From Methylobacterium symbioticum (lineage in GTDB: Bacteria > Pseudomonadota > Alphaproteobacteria > Rhizobiales > Beijerinckiaceae), in the NCBI RefSeq assembly GCF_902141845.1, contig NZ_CABFPH010000002.1, forward strand, positions 62,001 to 126,000: a stretch of 64,000 bases of DNA, given 5' to 3'. Both the position numbers and the translations under genes were made by a program. A model generated the notes under the pieces. That model worked only from the letters and a program-made list of their open reading frames with translations. It had not been told where the DNA came from and made no database searches. Below are positions 24,242-34,744 of the stretch, piece after piece; positions within the stretch are counted from its first letter, which is position 1; each line of letters begins with the position of its first letter.

Positions 24242-24351
24242 ACCAACGTGCAACCGGTTCCCTGCTCGCCCAGCCTCCTGTCCTGACCCAAATTGCACCC
24301 GCTCGCGGGCAAAGCATCGGACGCCAGCTGAGCAGATTTCAGGCGGCTAGC

Positions 24352-24618
24352 TCAGCAATTTGAAAAGTCTTTTCTCGCTAAACATGACCTCACGGGAGCA
24401 GCCAAGCCCAATTTTCGCTGCTGTTGAATTTCTGAGCACTTTGTTGCATCGGCGCCGACAACCCTTCGATGATGGGCTATCAAACGAGCATTCAGCCTCG
24501 TTTGCAACCTGGCTGACAACACCCGCTCATATGCATTGCCGCTCGGAAGGGGGAGTTTTTGAAGCCGCTCCACCCAGTCGTAGGCATCTGCCTTATCGAG
24601 AGCTCCAAAGCTGACCAT
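24352..24618 (-). CDS. Uncharacterised 88-residue open frame of low G+C
   Basis: Begins MVSFGALDKADAYDWVERL and ends with a Cys-containing tail. The codon usage has far more A/T at third positions than neighbouring genes, no good ribosome binding site is visible, and I recognise no family. The first 45 residues look protein-like (alternating charged and hydrophobic), the remainder less so. It lies between phage-tail debris and the pseudo-receiver gene, so it may be a horizontally acquired small gene or part of a broken one. Equal-length frames on the opposite strand weaken the case. Confidence 0.28.
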   Translation of the reverse strand: MVSFGALDKADAYDWVERLQKLPLPSGNAYERVLSARLQTRLNARLIAHHRRVVGADATKCSEIQQQRKLGLAAPVRSCLARKDFSNC

Positions 24619-24719
24619 ACCAAGGGCCCGCGCGGTATCATGAGCAACCCTGGCGGCGGGTACCAGCGTTGGGTTCCAACCACGCGACCACCACCGCTGA
24701 TCGTTCTTGTCGGAAGTAT

Positions 24720-24908
24720 GAGGGAACTGCTGATGTACCGCACCGGCACGGGACGGACGCGGTGTCCTTCGACCTGACGCTGACGATCTCGGCCTCGGGT
24801 TCGGACCAGATCATCGGCTTCGGGACGAAGGCCGCCTCCGTCACCATGACCGCGCCGTCGAAGTTCACCTTCCACTCCAACGGCTCCGACCTGTGGACTG
24901 TCTGCTGA
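24720..24908 (+). pseudogene. C-terminal fragment of a phage structural-type protein
   Basis: The frame ending DAVSFDLTLTISASGSDQII...FTFHSNGSDLWTVC is strongly protein-like, Ser/Thr-rich and beta-prone like phage tail components, but has no proper start: upstream sequence is unrelated and a possible frameshift lies near 24750. Its TGA overlaps the ATG of the tail-spike-like gene (TGATG), so the two genes were once neighbours in a tail module. The function is unknown. Confidence 0.5.
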
Positions 24909-26662
24909 TGCGCCGCCTCCGCCTCGTCATGGCCCTCGCCCTCGCCGCCCTCGGCCCGGCGGCGCCCGCCCGCGCCGACCAGGTCCTGCCGCAGGGGCGC
25001 ATCCTCGACGCCGGCCCGAACGCGGGCGACGTGGTGTTCGGCGGGCTGAAGCTCGGCAAGCGCCAGAACGGCCGGCTCATCCTGACCCCGGACGCGATCA
25101 CCGGGGACGCGTCGGGCTCGAACGTCACCCTGCGCGGGGTCCAGCGTTCGCTGGCGGTGAAGCTCGGCGAGCTGCCGACCATCCAGGACTTCGTCGATCC
25201 GACCGATAACGGCGACTACGCCCCCGCCATCGAGCGGGCGGCGGCCAAGGGCGTGATGGATGTCCGCTTCCCCGGCACGCAAGCGGAGTACCCGCTCAAG
25301 CGCAGCTTCAAGCTGCCCAATGCCGGGCTCTACCTCCACTGCGACGCGCGCCGGAACGTCGTGCTCAAGCTCTACGGCAGCGACGCCTATCACGGCATCG
25401 TCGGCAACACCTCGACCATGTCCTACGGCTTCGGGGTGGAGAACTGCTCCCTGGCGCGCGACGCCGCGGCCTCCTCCGGGGCGGTGCTCAAGCTGCAGAA
25501 CGTCTTCTACTGGGACTTCAACGCCATCCGCATCTACGGCGAGAACAAGGTCTGGCGCGGCCTGGAACTCGTCTCGGTCGGGCGGGGGATGTCGCGCGAC
25601 GTCACGGTCGATGACGTGCGCGAGCGGGCCGTCTACGCCAGGGGCGGCACGGCCGGGGGCGGCGCGGTCGGCGGCCCGGTGGTCGATAACACCTTCGACT
25701 ATTGGTACGCGACCAACGTCAACGGCGTTTCGAGCGACCCGGCCAATGACGGGGTGCTGTACTTCGAGGACAACTTCTCGGCGCAGTGGATCTACAACAT
25801 CAAGGCGGCACGCTACAAGGGCTACCTGATCTACTTCAAGGGCACGAAGGACAACCGCAACAACAACGGCCTGAACCTCGTCGTCAACCCGAATGCCGAG
25901 GCCACGATCAGCGGCGCCGGCGTCGTGCGCATGGATGCCGTCGTGTCGAGCCAGGTCGGCGGCTCGGGCGCCTGGATCTCGTCCTACGGCCTGCCGGCGA
26001 TCCGCATCGGCGAGGACAGCCTCAACACCATCGTCAAAGGGCTGCAGATCGGCATCTCGGGCACCGGGGCGGACGCCGTGCTCGACGGCGGCCAGTACAG
26101 CACGATCCAGGATCTCGAGGTGGCGGACTATCCCGTCTCCGGCGAGGCGAAGTCCGGCGCCGTGGTCGGCATCCAGTCCACGGCGGTCGGCACGAAGATC
26201 GAGCGCGTGTCGGGCAACGCGACGCTGAACCTGATCCGCAACGAGGAGACCTCGAACAACAAGGGCTTCATCATCCGCAGCGCGGACTACTACAACATCC
26301 GCGGCGAGGTGATCCCGGGCCTGTACGGCGACGGGACGAACAGCATCCGCGACATCATCGCCCGCGGAGGCCAGGGCCCGTCGAACTACTTCGTCGCCGC
26401 GGCGACGATCTCGGTGCCCTACGGCAAGCCGATGTACTTCTGCTACAAGCGCGGAACCATCGATCGGATGCTGAGCCCCGGCTATCTCGGCGAGGAGCGG
26501 GTGATCCAGTTCCAGGACAGCGGGACGATCCGGGACATCAATCAGTCCGGCGTCGCCGGCGGCGCGGGCGGGTTCATGACCAAGAGCCGGGACGTGACCA
26601 CCTACGCCACCTCGGCCACCGCCCGGTTCAAGTGGTTCGCCGGATACTGGAACGAGTTGTGA
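24908..26662 (+). CDS. Exported tail-spike/pectate-lyase-like beta-helix protein
   Basis: A 584-residue protein with a clear signal peptide (MRRLRLVMALALAALG, cleavage near ARA-D). After a short N-terminal region the sequence has the periodic G/N/V-rich pattern of right-handed parallel beta-helices: FVDPTDNGDYAPAIERAAAKG, the usual opening of tailspike or pectate-lyase-like domains, then repeated strands such as GFGVENCSLA, NVFYWDFNAIRIYGE and FIIRSADYYNIRGE. Phage tail spikes do not normally carry Sec signals, so this may be a captured tail-spike fold used outside the cell, perhaps on polysaccharide. The catalytic residues are not identifiable. ATG at 24908 overlaps the preceding fragment's stop; a hairpin follows the stop codon. 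Confidence 0.65.
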   Translation: MRRLRLVMALALAALGPAAPARADQVLPQGRILDAGPNAGDVVFGGLKLGKRQNGRLILTPDAITGDASGSNVTLRGVQRSLAVKLGELPTIQDFVDPTDNGDYAPAIERAAAKGVMDVRFPGTQAEYPLKRSFKLPNAGLYLHCDARRNVVLKLYGSDAYHGIVGNTSTMSYGFGVENCSLARDAAASSGAVLKLQNVFYWDFNAIRIYGENKVWRGLELVSVGRGMSRDVTVDDVRERAVYARGGTAGGGAVGGPVVDNTFDYWYATNVNGVSSDPANDGVLYFEDNFSAQWIYNIKAARYKGYLIYFKGTKDNRNNNGLNLVVNPNAEATISGAGVVRMDAVVSSQVGGSGAWISSYGLPAIRIGEDSLNTIVKGLQIGISGTGADAVLDGGQYSTIQDLEVADYPVSGEAKSGAVVGIQSTAVGTKIERVSGNATLNLIRNEETSNNKGFIIRSADYYNIRGEVIPGLYGDGTNSIRDIIARGGQGPSNYFVAAATISVPYGKPMYFCYKRGTIDRMLSPGYLGEERVIQFQDSGTIRDINQSGVAGGAGGFMTKSRDVTTYATSATARFKWFAGYWNEL

Positions 26663-26665
26663 TCC

Positions 26666-26687
26666 AGCCGCGGCTTCGGCCGCGGCT
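26666..26687 (+). terminator. GC-rich hairpin after the tail-spike-like gene
   Basis: Perfect 9-bp stem AGCCGCGGC/GCCGCGGCT around a stable TTCG tetraloop, beginning four bases after the stop codon. There is no T-run, so it may act as a 3'-end stabiliser or weak terminator rather than a canonical intrinsic terminator. Confidence 0.6.
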
Positions 26688-26702
26688 CCACTGCGCCTGC
26701 GA

Positions 26703-26858
26703 TTACCGAGGACGGGGCCCCGGGACCTGAATCACTACGTATTGTCCGGTGATCGGGTCGAGGACGGTGACGGTCATGGTGGCCTCCGAAGCCCCGTACA
26801 GGTCGCTCTGCAGCTGATGCGTGCCGTCTTCTCTGATTCGAGCTTCCTGCAGGATTGG
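26703..26858 (-). pseudogene. Short C-terminal protein fragment
   Basis: An open frame after a TAA reads LQEARIREDGTHQLQSDLYG, SEATMTVTVLDP and ITGQYVVIQVP before TAA. It looks like a genuine C-terminus because of its regular beta-type pattern. The only ATG is at 26777 and would give a 24-residue peptide. It may be the end of a truncated phage-type gene on the minus strand or an independent tiny gene; I cannot name it. Confidence 0.35.
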
Positions 26859-27014
26859 TTAGCGCCGCCTTTATGACAGTGCGTCCGCACACGCGGACTG
26901 TATCACCGTGCGAACGGATCATGGCGAAACTTGGCTGTCTCCAAGGCAGCGCGCGCGACTCTGTGGAGAACACTCGGGCCTGACTGCGCCAGAACGGGTG
27001 GCCCGGAGCCGGCC

Positions 27015-28106
27015 TCAGACGGCGCCATGCGCCTCCACGAAGAGCGCGTAGAGCGAGTGAGAACTCGCCATGTAGAGCCGGTTCCGTTTCGGACCGCCGA
27101 AGGCGAGGTTGGCGCAGCGCTCCGGCAGGCGAATGAAGCCAATGGCCTTACCCTCGGGATTGAACACCTTCACCCCGTCGAGGTCTTCCGGCCGGCCCTT
27201 GAGCGGATAAACCGCGCGGCCGTCGATGGTCTCCGGCTCCTCGCGGAGCGCGCCGTTGCTGCCCCAGCCGCACCAGAGATTGCCGTCGCGGTCGACCCGG
27301 AAGCCGTCGAGAGCACCTTGGTCGGTGGCGTCGACGAGCTTGGTGCGCGTGCCGACACTGCCATCGGGCCGGACCGGGTAGCTCCAGATGCTGCGGTTCG
27401 GCGTGCCCTTCCACTCGACCACGTAGAGCTTCGACTCGTCCGGCGAGAAGGCGAGGCCGTTCGGGTTGACGATGTCGCTGATTACCGCCGCCAGCGTGCC
27501 GTCAGGCGCGATCCGGAACACATGCGTCGTGCCCTGCTCGGGCTTGGCGCGGTCGCCTTCCCATTCGCCGTTGATGCCGAAGAGCGGATCGGTGAACCAG
27601 ATCGAGCCGTCGGAGCGCACCACCACGTCGTTCGGCGCGTTCAGGCGTTTGCCCTCGAACCCGTCGGCCAGCACCGTGATTGCGCCGTCGCCTTCGGTGC
27701 GTGTCACGCGGCGGGTCACCGAGTGCTCGCAGGTGATCAGCCGGCCCTGGCGGTCGCGGGTGTTGCCGTTGGCGAAATTCGCGGGCGCGCGGAAAACGGT
27801 AAAGCTGCCGTCCCGTTCGTCATACTTCATGATGCGGTTGTTCGGCACGTCGCTGCAGAGCAGATAGCCGCCTTCAGGGAAATAGACCGGCCCTTCCGCC
27901 CAGCGCATGCCGGTGGCGACCTGTTCCAGAGTGCTGCTGTAGATCCGATACCGGGCGAAGCTCGGATCGAGGATCTGCACAGCCGGATCGGGGTAGCGCT
28001 GGTTCGGGCGGAAGGGGAAGGCCTGCGCCTCGGCCCGGCCTGGCAGAGCGGGGGCGATGAGGCTCGCCCCGGCCCCGGCGATCAGATGGCGCCGCGTCGG
28101 GTTCAT
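27015..28106 (-). CDS. Tat-exported SMP-30/gluconolactonase family lactonase
   Basis: A 363-residue six-bladed beta-propeller sugar lactonase. The N-terminus NPTRRHLIAGAGASLIAPAL has a twin-Arg signal, so the enzyme is probably folded and exported to the periplasm. Metal-site landmarks are present: WAEGPVYFP (Glu ligand), FANGNTRD, LNAPNDVVV (Asn ligand) and GALDGFRVDRDGNLW (Asp ligand). It is the last gene of the glucarate cluster, 11 bases downstream of the dehydrogenase. A role opening aldaric acid lactones (such as glucarolactone) before uptake fits the context but is inference; gluconolactone is the alternative. Confidence 0.85.
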   Translation of the reverse strand: MNPTRRHLIAGAGASLIAPALPGRAEAQAFPFRPNQRYPDPAVQILDPSFARYRIYSSTLEQVATGMRWAEGPVYFPEGGYLLCSDVPNNRIMKYDERDGSFTVFRAPANFANGNTRDRQGRLITCEHSVTRRVTRTEGDGAITVLADGFEGKRLNAPNDVVVRSDGSIWFTDPLFGINGEWEGDRAKPEQGTTHVFRIAPDGTLAAVISDIVNPNGLAFSPDESKLYVVEWKGTPNRSIWSYPVRPDGSVGTRTKLVDATDQGALDGFRVDRDGNLWCGWGSNGALREEPETIDGRAVYPLKGRPEDLDGVKVFNPEGKAIGFIRLPERCANLAFGGPKRNRLYMASSHSLYALFVEAHGAV

Positions 28107-28117
28107 CGCGCACCTCC

Positions 28118-29695
28118 TCAGACGCCGGCCGGCCCGCCGTCGACGCTGCGGGGCACGCCGAGCGGGTTCGCCTCCACGAGGGCCGCCGGCAGGAGCGCGT
28201 CGGGCAGGTCCTGGTAGCTGACCGGACGCAGGAAGCGGTCGATGGCGAGGCTGCCGACCGAAGTGGTGCGCCCGTCCGAGGTGGCGGGATAGGGGCCGCC
28301 ATGGACCATGGCATGGCCGACCTCGACGCCCGTGCCGAAGCCGTTCACCAGGATCCGGCCGACCCTGCGCTCGAGGAGCGGGAGCAGGGCGCGGGCTTGC
28401 CCGTGGTCGGCCTCGTCCATGTGGAGCGCGGCCGTGAGCTGCCCCTCGAGCGCTGCGAGCACGGCGTGCAGCTCCGCCGCATCGGCGCAGCGCACCACGA
28501 GGGAGGCGGCGCCGAACACTTCGTCCGCGAGGCGGTTGTCCGAGAGGAACGCCGCGCCGGTGGTGGCGAACAGGGCCGGCTGGCCCTGGTGGGCGCTGCC
28601 GGGCTGGCCCTGCGCAACACGGGTGACGGCGGGGTTGGCCTCGAGCGCGGCGACACCGACGCAATAGGCCTTGTGGATGCCGGGCGTCAGCATGGTCGCG
28701 GCGGCAACGCCCGGCAGCGCTTCCGCGGCGGCAGCGAGGAAGGCGTCGAGGCCAGGGCCGTCGACCGCGAGCACCAGACCTGGATTGGTGCAGAACTGGC
28801 CCGAGCCGAGGGTCAGCGAAGCGATGAAAGCGCGCCCGATCTCGGCGCCCCTGCTGGCGAGCGCCGCCGGGAATAGGACGACCGGGTTGATGCTGCTCAT
28901 CTCGGCATAGACCGAGATCGGCACCGCACGCTCGGCAGCGGTGCGCATCAGGGCGGTTCCGCCGCGGCGCGAGCCGGTGAAGCCGATGGCCGCCACGCGT
29001 GGATCGGCGGCGAGCTGCTGGCCTATGGCGATTCCGTCGTCGAACAGCAGGGCGAACACGCCGGCCGGCAGGCCGCATTCCGCGACCGCGCGCTGGATGG
29101 CGCCGCCGACCAGCGCTGAGGTGCCGGGATGAGCGGGATGGGCCTTCACGATCACCGGGCAGCCGGCGGCGAGCGCCGAGGCCGTGTCGCCGCCGGCCAC
29201 CGAGAAGGCGAGCGGGAAGTTCGAGGCGCCGAACACCACGACGGGACCGACCGCGACTTGGCGCAGGCGCAGGTCCGGCCGCGGCAGGGGCTTGCGCTCG
29301 GGCTGGGCCGGGTCGATCCGCGCGCCGAGGAAGCTGCCGCGGCGGACGACGTCGGCGAACATCCGGAGCTGGCCGACGGTGCGGCCGCGCTCGCCCTCGA
29401 TGCGGGGGCGCGGCAGGCCGGTCTCCTCCATGCAGCGCGTGACGAGATCGTCGCCGAGATCGAGGATGTTGCGGGCGATCGCCTCCAGGAACTCGGCACG
29501 GGCAGTCAGCGCCGTCTCGCGGTAGGCGTCGAAGGCCTCCTCGGCGAGCTGGCAGGCCCGCTTGGCCTGCTCGGCCGTGGCAGAGACGAAGGCCGGCTCT
29601 ATTGCAGCGCCGCTTGTGGCCGCGACCGCGTGCCAGGGCGTGCCGGCGCCCGTTACGCGCGCGCCGCCGATCAGGTTGTCGCTGCTCAAGGTCAT
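28118..29695 (-). CDS. 2,5-dioxovalerate (ketoglutarate semialdehyde) dehydrogenase
   Basis: Oxidises 2-oxoglutarate semialdehyde to 2-oxoglutarate with NAD(P)+, the last step of D-glucarate breakdown. The 525-residue protein belongs to the KGSADH-III branch of the aldehyde dehydrogenases: [21 protein letters not shown] cofactor region, GFTGSRRGG, catalytic Glu in [12 protein letters not shown], and catalytic Cys in [14 protein letters not shown] at 29695 ([11 protein letters not shown]) fits the family start; an upstream start at 29797 adds unconserved residues. It lies between gudD and the lactonase gene in one direction, exactly the place expected for the terminal enzyme of the pathway. 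Confidence 0.88.
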   Translation of the reverse strand: MTLSSDNLIGGARVTGAGTPWHAVAATSGAAIEPAFVSATAEQAKRACQLAEEAFDAYRETALTARAEFLEAIARNILDLGDDLVTRCMEETGLPRPRIEGERGRTVGQLRMFADVVRRGSFLGARIDPAQPERKPLPRPDLRLRQVAVGPVVVFGASNFPLAFSVAGGDTASALAAGCPVIVKAHPAHPGTSALVGGAIQRAVAECGLPAGVFALLFDDGIAIGQQLAADPRVAAIGFTGSRRGGTALMRTAAERAVPISVYAEMSSINPVVLFPAALASRGAEIGRAFIASLTLGSGQFCTNPGLVLAVDGPGLDAFLAAAAEALPGVAAATMLTPGIHKAYCVGVAALEANPAVTRVAQGQPGSAHQGQPALFATTGAAFLSDNRLADEVFGAASLVVRCADAAELHAVLAALEGQLTAALHMDEADHGQARALLPLLERRVGRILVNGFGTGVEVGHAMVHGGPYPATSDGRTTSVGSLAIDRFLRPVSYQDLPDALLPAALVEANPLGVPRSVDGGPAGV

Positions 29696-29854
29696 GCTGT
29701 GGCTCCCATTCGATTCGTCGCCAGGGTCAGGGTCTTGGCCCGTCAGAGCGGTGCTCGGGTCTTGGCCGAAGACGCTGCCGATTCCGAACCGCCACACATC
29801 GTCATCGGATCAAAACCCGGGGCCGGCCGTGCGGCTGGTCCCGGATTCGCGGTC

Positions 29855-31204
29855 TCAACGCACCAGGCAGGGCTTCTTGTTGTCGAAGGTCCAGCCGGGG
29901 ATCAGGAACTGCATCGCCTGCGCGTCGTCGCGGGCGCCGAGGCCGTGGTCGCGGTAGAGGGCGTGCGCCTCCTCGACCGCCGACCAGTCGAGCTCGATGC
30001 CGAGGCCCGGCCGCTCCGGCACCCGCACGAGGCCGCCGCGGATCGCCAGCGGCTCCTTCGTCAGGCGCTCGCCGTCCTGCCAGATCCAGTGCGTGTCGAT
30101 GGCCGTGACGGTGCCTGGGGCGGCGGCGGCCACGTGGGTGAACATGGCAAGCGACACGTCGAAATGGTTGTTCGAGTGCGAGCCCCAGGTCAGGCCGTGG
30201 TCGCGGCAGAGCTGGGCCACGCGGACCGAGCCGGCGAGCGTCCAGAAATGCGGGTCGGCGAGCGGGATGTCGACGGCGCCGAGCTGGATCGCGTGGTTCA
30301 TCTGGCGCCAGTCGGTGGCGATCATGTTGGTGGCGGTGGGTAGGCCGGTGGCGCGGCGGAACTCGGCCATGATCTCGCGGCCCGAGAAGCCGTTCTCCGC
30401 CCCACACGGATCCTCGGCATAGGCGAGCACGTCACCCCGCCCCTTGCAGAGGCGGATTGCCTCGGCGAGCGACCAGGCGCCGTTCGGATCGAGGGTGACG
30501 CGCGCCTTGGGGAAACGCTCGTGGATCGCGGTGACGGCGGCGATCTCCTCCTCGCCGTGCAGTACGCCGCCCTTCAGCTTGAAGTCGTTGAAACCGTATT
30601 GCTCGTAGGCCGCCTCCGCGAGGCGGGCCACGGTCTCCGGCGTCAGCGCCTCCTCATCGCGGAGCCGGAACCAGCCGTCGCGGGCTTTCGGCTCGCGATA
30701 GCCGAGATCGGTCTTGCGGCGGTCGCCCACGTAGAACAGGTAGCCCAGCATCTCGACGGCGTCGCGCTGCTGGCCCTCGCCGAGGAGAGCCGCCACCGGC
30801 ACGTCGAGGAACTGGCCGAGCAGGTCGAGAAAGGCGGATTCGACCGCGGTGACCGCGTGGATGGTGATGCGCAGATCGAAGGTCTGCAGGCCGCGCCCGC
30901 CGGAATCGCGGTCGGCGAATCGGGTGCGCATGGTGTTGAGCACCGCGTTCCAGGCGCCGAGCGGCTGGCCGACCACGAGGTCGCGCGCATCTTCCAGCGT
31001 CTTGCGGATGCCCTCGCCGCCCGGGACCTCGCCGAGGCCGGTGGTGCCGGTGGAATCGGTGAGCACCACGAGGTTGCGGGTGAAGAAGGGGCCGTGCGCG
31101 CCCGAGAGGTTCATGAGCATGCTGTCGTGGCCGGCGACCGGCACGACCTTCATCTCGGTCACGGTCGGGGTGTTGCGCGCGGCGTGACGGGGGTCGAGCG
31201 ACAT
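29855..31204 (-). CDS. gudD: Glucarate dehydratase
   Basis: Dehydrates D-glucarate to 5-dehydro-4-deoxy-D-glucarate. The 449-residue protein is full length for the GlucD family of the enolase superfamily. Visible elements: the capping-domain loop [14 protein letters not shown], the KxK base pair in [11 protein letters not shown], Mg ligands in [10 protein letters not shown] and [15 protein letters not shown], and the [12 protein letters not shown] motif with the second catalytic His, followed by DTHWIWQDG. It is preceded by the permease gene and followed by the semialdehyde dehydrogenase. Galactarate may also be a substrate, since members of this family vary. Confidence 0.93.
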   Translation of the reverse strand: MSLDPRHAARNTPTVTEMKVVPVAGHDSMLMNLSGAHGPFFTRNLVVLTDSTGTTGLGEVPGGEGIRKTLEDARDLVVGQPLGAWNAVLNTMRTRFADRDSGGRGLQTFDLRITIHAVTAVESAFLDLLGQFLDVPVAALLGEGQQRDAVEMLGYLFYVGDRRKTDLGYREPKARDGWFRLRDEEALTPETVARLAEAAYEQYGFNDFKLKGGVLHGEEEIAAVTAIHERFPKARVTLDPNGAWSLAEAIRLCKGRGDVLAYAEDPCGAENGFSGREIMAEFRRATGLPTATNMIATDWRQMNHAIQLGAVDIPLADPHFWTLAGSVRVAQLCRDHGLTWGSHSNNHFDVSLAMFTHVAAAAPGTVTAIDTHWIWQDGERLTKEPLAIRGGLVRVPERPGLGIELDWSAVEEAHALYRDHGLGARDDAQAMQFLIPGWTFDNKKPCLVR

Positions 31205-31337
31205 GGCGTGTCCTCCTGCGATCGGTCTGGGAAAGGGCCGCGCGGCCGGGCTCGGCCGGGCTCGCGGGGTAGGATCTCGGGCAAGAATGGTGGAACGGGA
31301 TGGGCCAGCCGCAGAGGCCGGCCCGGGCGCGGAGGCG

Positions 31338-32693
31338 TCAGACGCTCTTCAGCTCGACGCGGCGGATCTCGCCGACCACCACGAGGTAGCAGAAGCAGGC
31401 CACCAGGGCGTTCAGGCCCACGAAGACCAGGGCGCCGTTGAACGAGCCCGTCGTCTGCACGATGTAGCCGATGGCGATAGGAGTGGTGATGCCGGCGGTG
31501 TTGCCGAAGGTGTTGAACAGGCCGCCGGACAGGCCGCCGCTCTCCCGCGGCGAGGTGTCGGAGACCACCGCCCAGCCGAGCGCACCGATGCCCTTGCCGA
31601 AGAAGGCGAGCGCCATCAGGCCGACCACGAGGCCATCCGCCTGCACGTAGTTGCAGCCGATGATGCTCATCGAGAGCAGCATGCCGCCCACGATCGGGAT
31701 CTTGCGGGCCGCGGTGAGCGAGTAGCCGCGGCGCAGCAGCATGTCCGAGATGACGCCACCGAGGATGCCGCCGATGAAGCCGCACAGAGCCGGCAGCACC
31801 GCCGCGAAGCCCGCCTGCAGGATCGACAGGCCGCGCTCCTTGACGAGGTAGACCGGGAACCAGGTCAGGAAGAAGTAGGTCAGCACGGTGATGCAGTACT
31901 GGCCGATATAGATGCCGAGCAGCATCCGGTTGGAGAGCAGCTCGCGCAGGGTCTTGCCGGCATTGGCCTGCTTCTTGGTGCCCTGCCCGTCCATGTCGAG
32001 CAGCGCGCCGCCGGCCTCGATGTACTCGCGCTCGCCCTTGTTCATCATGGGGTGATTCTTCGGGCTGTCGATCACCTGCAGCCAGAGCAGGGCGAAAGCG
32101 ATGCCGAGGATACCCATGCTGGTGAAGACATGGTGCCAGCCGAAATTGTGAACGATCCAGGCCATCAGCGGCGTGAACAGCACGGTCGCGAAATACTGCG
32201 CCGAGTTGAAGAAGGCCGAGGCCATGCCGCGCTCGCGCGTGGGGAACCACGCGGCGACGATGCGGGCATTGGCCGGGAAGACCGGCGCCTCGGTGAGGCC
32301 GACGGCGAGACGTAGGCCGAACAGCATCACCACGGCGGTCATGCCCGTGAAGAATCCGACGGCGCCCTGGACCAGAGTGAAGCCGGACCAGAGCGCGATC
32401 GCCGCCGCATAGACCCATTTGACGCCGTAGCGGTCGAGCAGCCAGCCACCAGGGATCTGGGCCAGCACGTAGGACCAGGCGAAGGCCGAGAAGACGTAGC
32501 CCATCTGCACCGGCGTGAGACCGAGCTCCTTGGCCATGTCCGGCCCGGCGATGGAGATGGTGGCGCGGTCGGCGTAGTTGATCGTGGTGGCGGCGAACAG
32601 CATCAGCACGATCAGGAGGCGGACGCGCGTGCGGCGCGCCGCCTCGGCACCGACGAGCGTGGGGCTCGTCGTGCCGCTCGAGGTGGCACTCAT
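31338..32693 (-). CDS. gudP: D-glucarate/galactarate MFS permease
   Basis: Proton symporter of the anion:cation symporter (ACS) branch of the major facilitator superfamily. The 451-residue protein has twelve predicted membrane segments; [16 protein letters not shown] near residue 40 and [26 protein letters not shown] near 130 are signature stretches of the GudP/GarP/ExuT group. A central cytoplasmic loop (about 215-245) is charged. It lies between kdgD and gudD, consistent with uptake of the pathway substrate. The specificity call rests on both family signature and context. Confidence 0.88.
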   Translation of the reverse strand: MSATSSGTTSPTLVGAEAARRTRVRLLIVLMLFAATTINYADRATISIAGPDMAKELGLTPVQMGYVFSAFAWSYVLAQIPGGWLLDRYGVKWVYAAAIALWSGFTLVQGAVGFFTGMTAVVMLFGLRLAVGLTEAPVFPANARIVAAWFPTRERGMASAFFNSAQYFATVLFTPLMAWIVHNFGWHHVFTSMGILGIAFALLWLQVIDSPKNHPMMNKGEREYIEAGGALLDMDGQGTKKQANAGKTLRELLSNRMLLGIYIGQYCITVLTYFFLTWFPVYLVKERGLSILQAGFAAVLPALCGFIGGILGGVISDMLLRRGYSLTAARKIPIVGGMLLSMSIIGCNYVQADGLVVGLMALAFFGKGIGALGWAVVSDTSPRESGGLSGGLFNTFGNTAGITTPIAIGYIVQTTGSFNGALVFVGLNALVACFCYLVVVGEIRRVELKSV

Positions 32694-32804
32694 GGACGTT
32701 CTCCCTGGGTGAGGGCCGTCCGGTTGAGTCCGGGCGGCGGATCGTGCCGCCGTTGGATCGGCGGGCTCGTCGTTCTCGGATGGGGCTTGGTTCGCGGGGC
32801 CGCC

Positions 32805-33719
32805 TCAGCGGCGGTTGCCGATCAGGGCCTTGAGCTCGGCGAGTTCGCCGGCATCGAAATCGGTGAGCGGCGAGCGGACGGGGCCCGCATGGCGGCCGAC
32901 GGCGGTCATGCCGGCCTTGACGATCGAGACCGCGTAGCCGCGCTTGCGGTTGCGGATCGCGATGTAGGGCAACACGAAGTCGCGCAGTTCCTTGTAGACG
33001 GCGTCCCGGTCGCGGCCGCGGACCGAGTCATAGAAGGACAGCGCCCATTCGGGCAGGAAGTTGAAGATCGCCGACGAGTAGGTGGTGACGCCCATCTCGA
33101 GATACGGCAGGGCGAAGGTCTCGGCGGTCGGCAGGCCGCCGACATAGGTGAGGCGGTCGCCCAGGCCGGCATAGATCCGGGTCATCAGCTCGACGTCGCC
33201 GACGCCATCCTTGAAGCCGACGAGGTTCGGGTTGCGCGCGCAGAGGCCGGCCAGCGTGGTCTCGTTGAGCTGCGCGTTGGCGCGGTTGTAGACGATGACG
33301 CCGAGGGAGGTCGCTTTGCACACCGCCTCGACATGGGCGGCGAGGCCGGCCTGCTCCGAGCCGACGAGGTAGGGCGGCAGCAACAGCAGGCCGTCGGCCC
33401 CCGCGGCCTCGGCGGCCTTGGCGAGCTCGATGGCGAGCGCCGTGCCCTGGCCGGTCGGGGCGATCACAGGCACGCGGCCGCGGGTCTCCTCGACGCAGGC
33501 GCGCACCACGCGGTCGATCTCGGTGGGGGTCAGCGAGAAGAACTCGCCGGTTCCGCCAGCGGCGAACAGACCGGAGACCTTGTAGTCGGCCAGACGGTTG
33601 AGGTTGTCCCGGTAAGCGGTCTCGTTGAAGCTGAAGTCGTCGTTGAAGTGCGTGACCGGGAAGGACAGCAGGCCGGAACCCAGCGTGCGGACCATCTCGA
33701 CGGGGGTCATCCTCGGCAT
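32805..33719 (-). CDS. kdgD: 5-dehydro-4-deoxyglucarate dehydratase
   Basis: Converts 5-dehydro-4-deoxy-D-glucarate to 2-oxoglutarate semialdehyde, CO2 and water. The 304-residue protein is a class I (Schiff base) aldolase of the DHDPS/NAL superfamily: [16 protein letters not shown], the catalytic Tyr in [11 protein letters not shown] and the Schiff-base Lys in [13 protein letters not shown]. The RANAQL and GKD-less context distinguishes it from DapA. ATG at 33719 (MPRMTP) is selected because residues upstream belong to the divergent regulatory gap. First gene of the glucarate operon. Confidence 0.9.
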   Translation of the reverse strand: MPRMTPVEMVRTLGSGLLSFPVTHFNDDFSFNETAYRDNLNRLADYKVSGLFAAGGTGEFFSLTPTEIDRVVRACVEETRGRVPVIAPTGQGTALAIELAKAAEAAGADGLLLLPPYLVGSEQAGLAAHVEAVCKATSLGVIVYNRANAQLNETTLAGLCARNPNLVGFKDGVGDVELMTRIYAGLGDRLTYVGGLPTAETFALPYLEMGVTTYSSAIFNFLPEWALSFYDSVRGRDRDAVYKELRDFVLPYIAIRNRKRGYAVSIVKAGMTAVGRHAGPVRSPLTDFDAGELAELKALIGNRR

Positions 33720-33787
33720 CTGTCTCACTCCCTGATTGTGCGCCCGTTCGGCGTTGCATCCGGGATAGGACCGCCCCTTAAATGCGT

Positions 33788-33803
33788 CCAACGTTGATTT
33801 TGG
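33788..33803. promoter_or_regulatory. Candidate LysR-type operator between kdgD and the regulator gene
   Basis: CCAA-N8-TTGG inverted repeat within the 109-base divergent gap, 26 bases before the LysR gene ATG. The region is A+T-richer than the flanks. LysR regulators usually bind such a gap and control both directions, but the motif match to T-N11-A is imperfect. Confidence 0.3.
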
Positions 33804-33828
33804 CTGGATTATCCCTGATCCTGCATCA

Positions 33829-34737
33829 ATGTTCGAACTCGGCCATGCCCGCAGTTTCATCGCCGTCGCCGAGGAGATGCATTTCGGCCGTGCCGCCGCG
33901 CGGCTGAACCTGACCCAGTCGCCCCTCTCCCGGCAGATCCAGATGCTGGAACAGCACCTCGGTGTGACGCTGCTCGAGCGCTCTACCCGGGCCGTGCGGC
34001 TGACGCCGGCAGGGCGCACCTTCCTGGCGGAAGCTTACCGGGTGATCGCCGCCGCCGAGAGCGCGGCGCGGATCACGCGGCGGGCGGCGCGCGGGGAGAG
34101 CGGGTTGCTGCGCCTCGGCTTCACGGCGGCTTCGGCCTATCGCTCGCTGCCCCGCCTCGTGTCGCAGGTGCGCTCGAAGCTGCCCGAGATCGACCTCGTT
34201 CTGGAGGAGATGGTCTCCGACGAGCAGATCCATGCCCTCGACAGCAACCGGATCGATCTCGCCCTGTTGCGGCCGGCCGCGCGGCTATTCGACGAGGACA
34301 CCCTGATCGCGAGCGCCTCGCTCACCCGCGAGCGCCTGTTGCTCGCCGTGCCGCGAGGGCACGCCCTGGCAAGCGCGCGGGCCCCGACCCTGCAGGATCT
34401 CGACGGGGAGGCCTTCGTGACCTGGTCGCCCCGCGGCGGGCGCTACTTCATCGATCTCCTCGAGGCGTTATTCGAATCCGGGGGCGTGCGGCCACGGATC
34501 GTGCAGCGGGTGAATCAGGTCCATGCCATGCTGGCTTTGGTCGGGGCCGGCCTCGGCATCGCCCTGGTCCCCGAGGGCGCGCGCGGCATCCGCATGGCCG
34601 AGGTCGCGCTCCGCCCGATCCCGCTTCCGGCGACGGCCCGGCCTGAGCTTCTGCTCGCCTGGCGGCGCGACAGCGCCAATCCCTGCCTGCCCGCGGTGCG
34701 CGCGGTCGTCCTCGACGGCAGCGAGGCGCCCGGGTGA
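33829..34737 (+). CDS. LysR-type regulator of the glucarate cluster
   Basis: A 302-residue LysR family activator. The N-terminal winged helix-turn-helix covers about residues 1-60 ([36 protein letters not shown]) and the C-terminal periplasmic-binding-like domain binds the effector ([32 protein letters not shown]). It is divergent from kdgD with 109 bases between the starts, the classic arrangement for a LysR regulator controlling the neighbouring catabolic operon. The likely inducer is glucarate or an intermediate, which is inferred from location only. Confidence 0.88.
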   Translation: MFELGHARSFIAVAEEMHFGRAAARLNLTQSPLSRQIQMLEQHLGVTLLERSTRAVRLTPAGRTFLAEAYRVIAAAESAARITRRAARGESGLLRLGFTAASAYRSLPRLVSQVRSKLPEIDLVLEEMVSDEQIHALDSNRIDLALLRPAARLFDEDTLIASASLTRERLLLAVPRGHALASARAPTLQDLDGEAFVTWSPRGGRYFIDLLEALFESGGVRPRIVQRVNQVHAMLALVGAGLGIALVPEGARGIRMAEVALRPIPLPATARPELLLAWRRDSANPCLPAVRAVVLDGSEAPG

Positions 34738-34744
34738 TCGGCGT

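Noticed and set aside
26600..27015. Second attachment site matching the tRNA-Phe 3' end
   Set aside because: I could not find a convincing repeat of the tRNA 3' end here by eye, so the island's right boundary is not proven.
33788..33803. Strong LysR T-N11-A box
   Set aside because: The inverted repeat is only partial; kept as a low-confidence operator rather than a finding.
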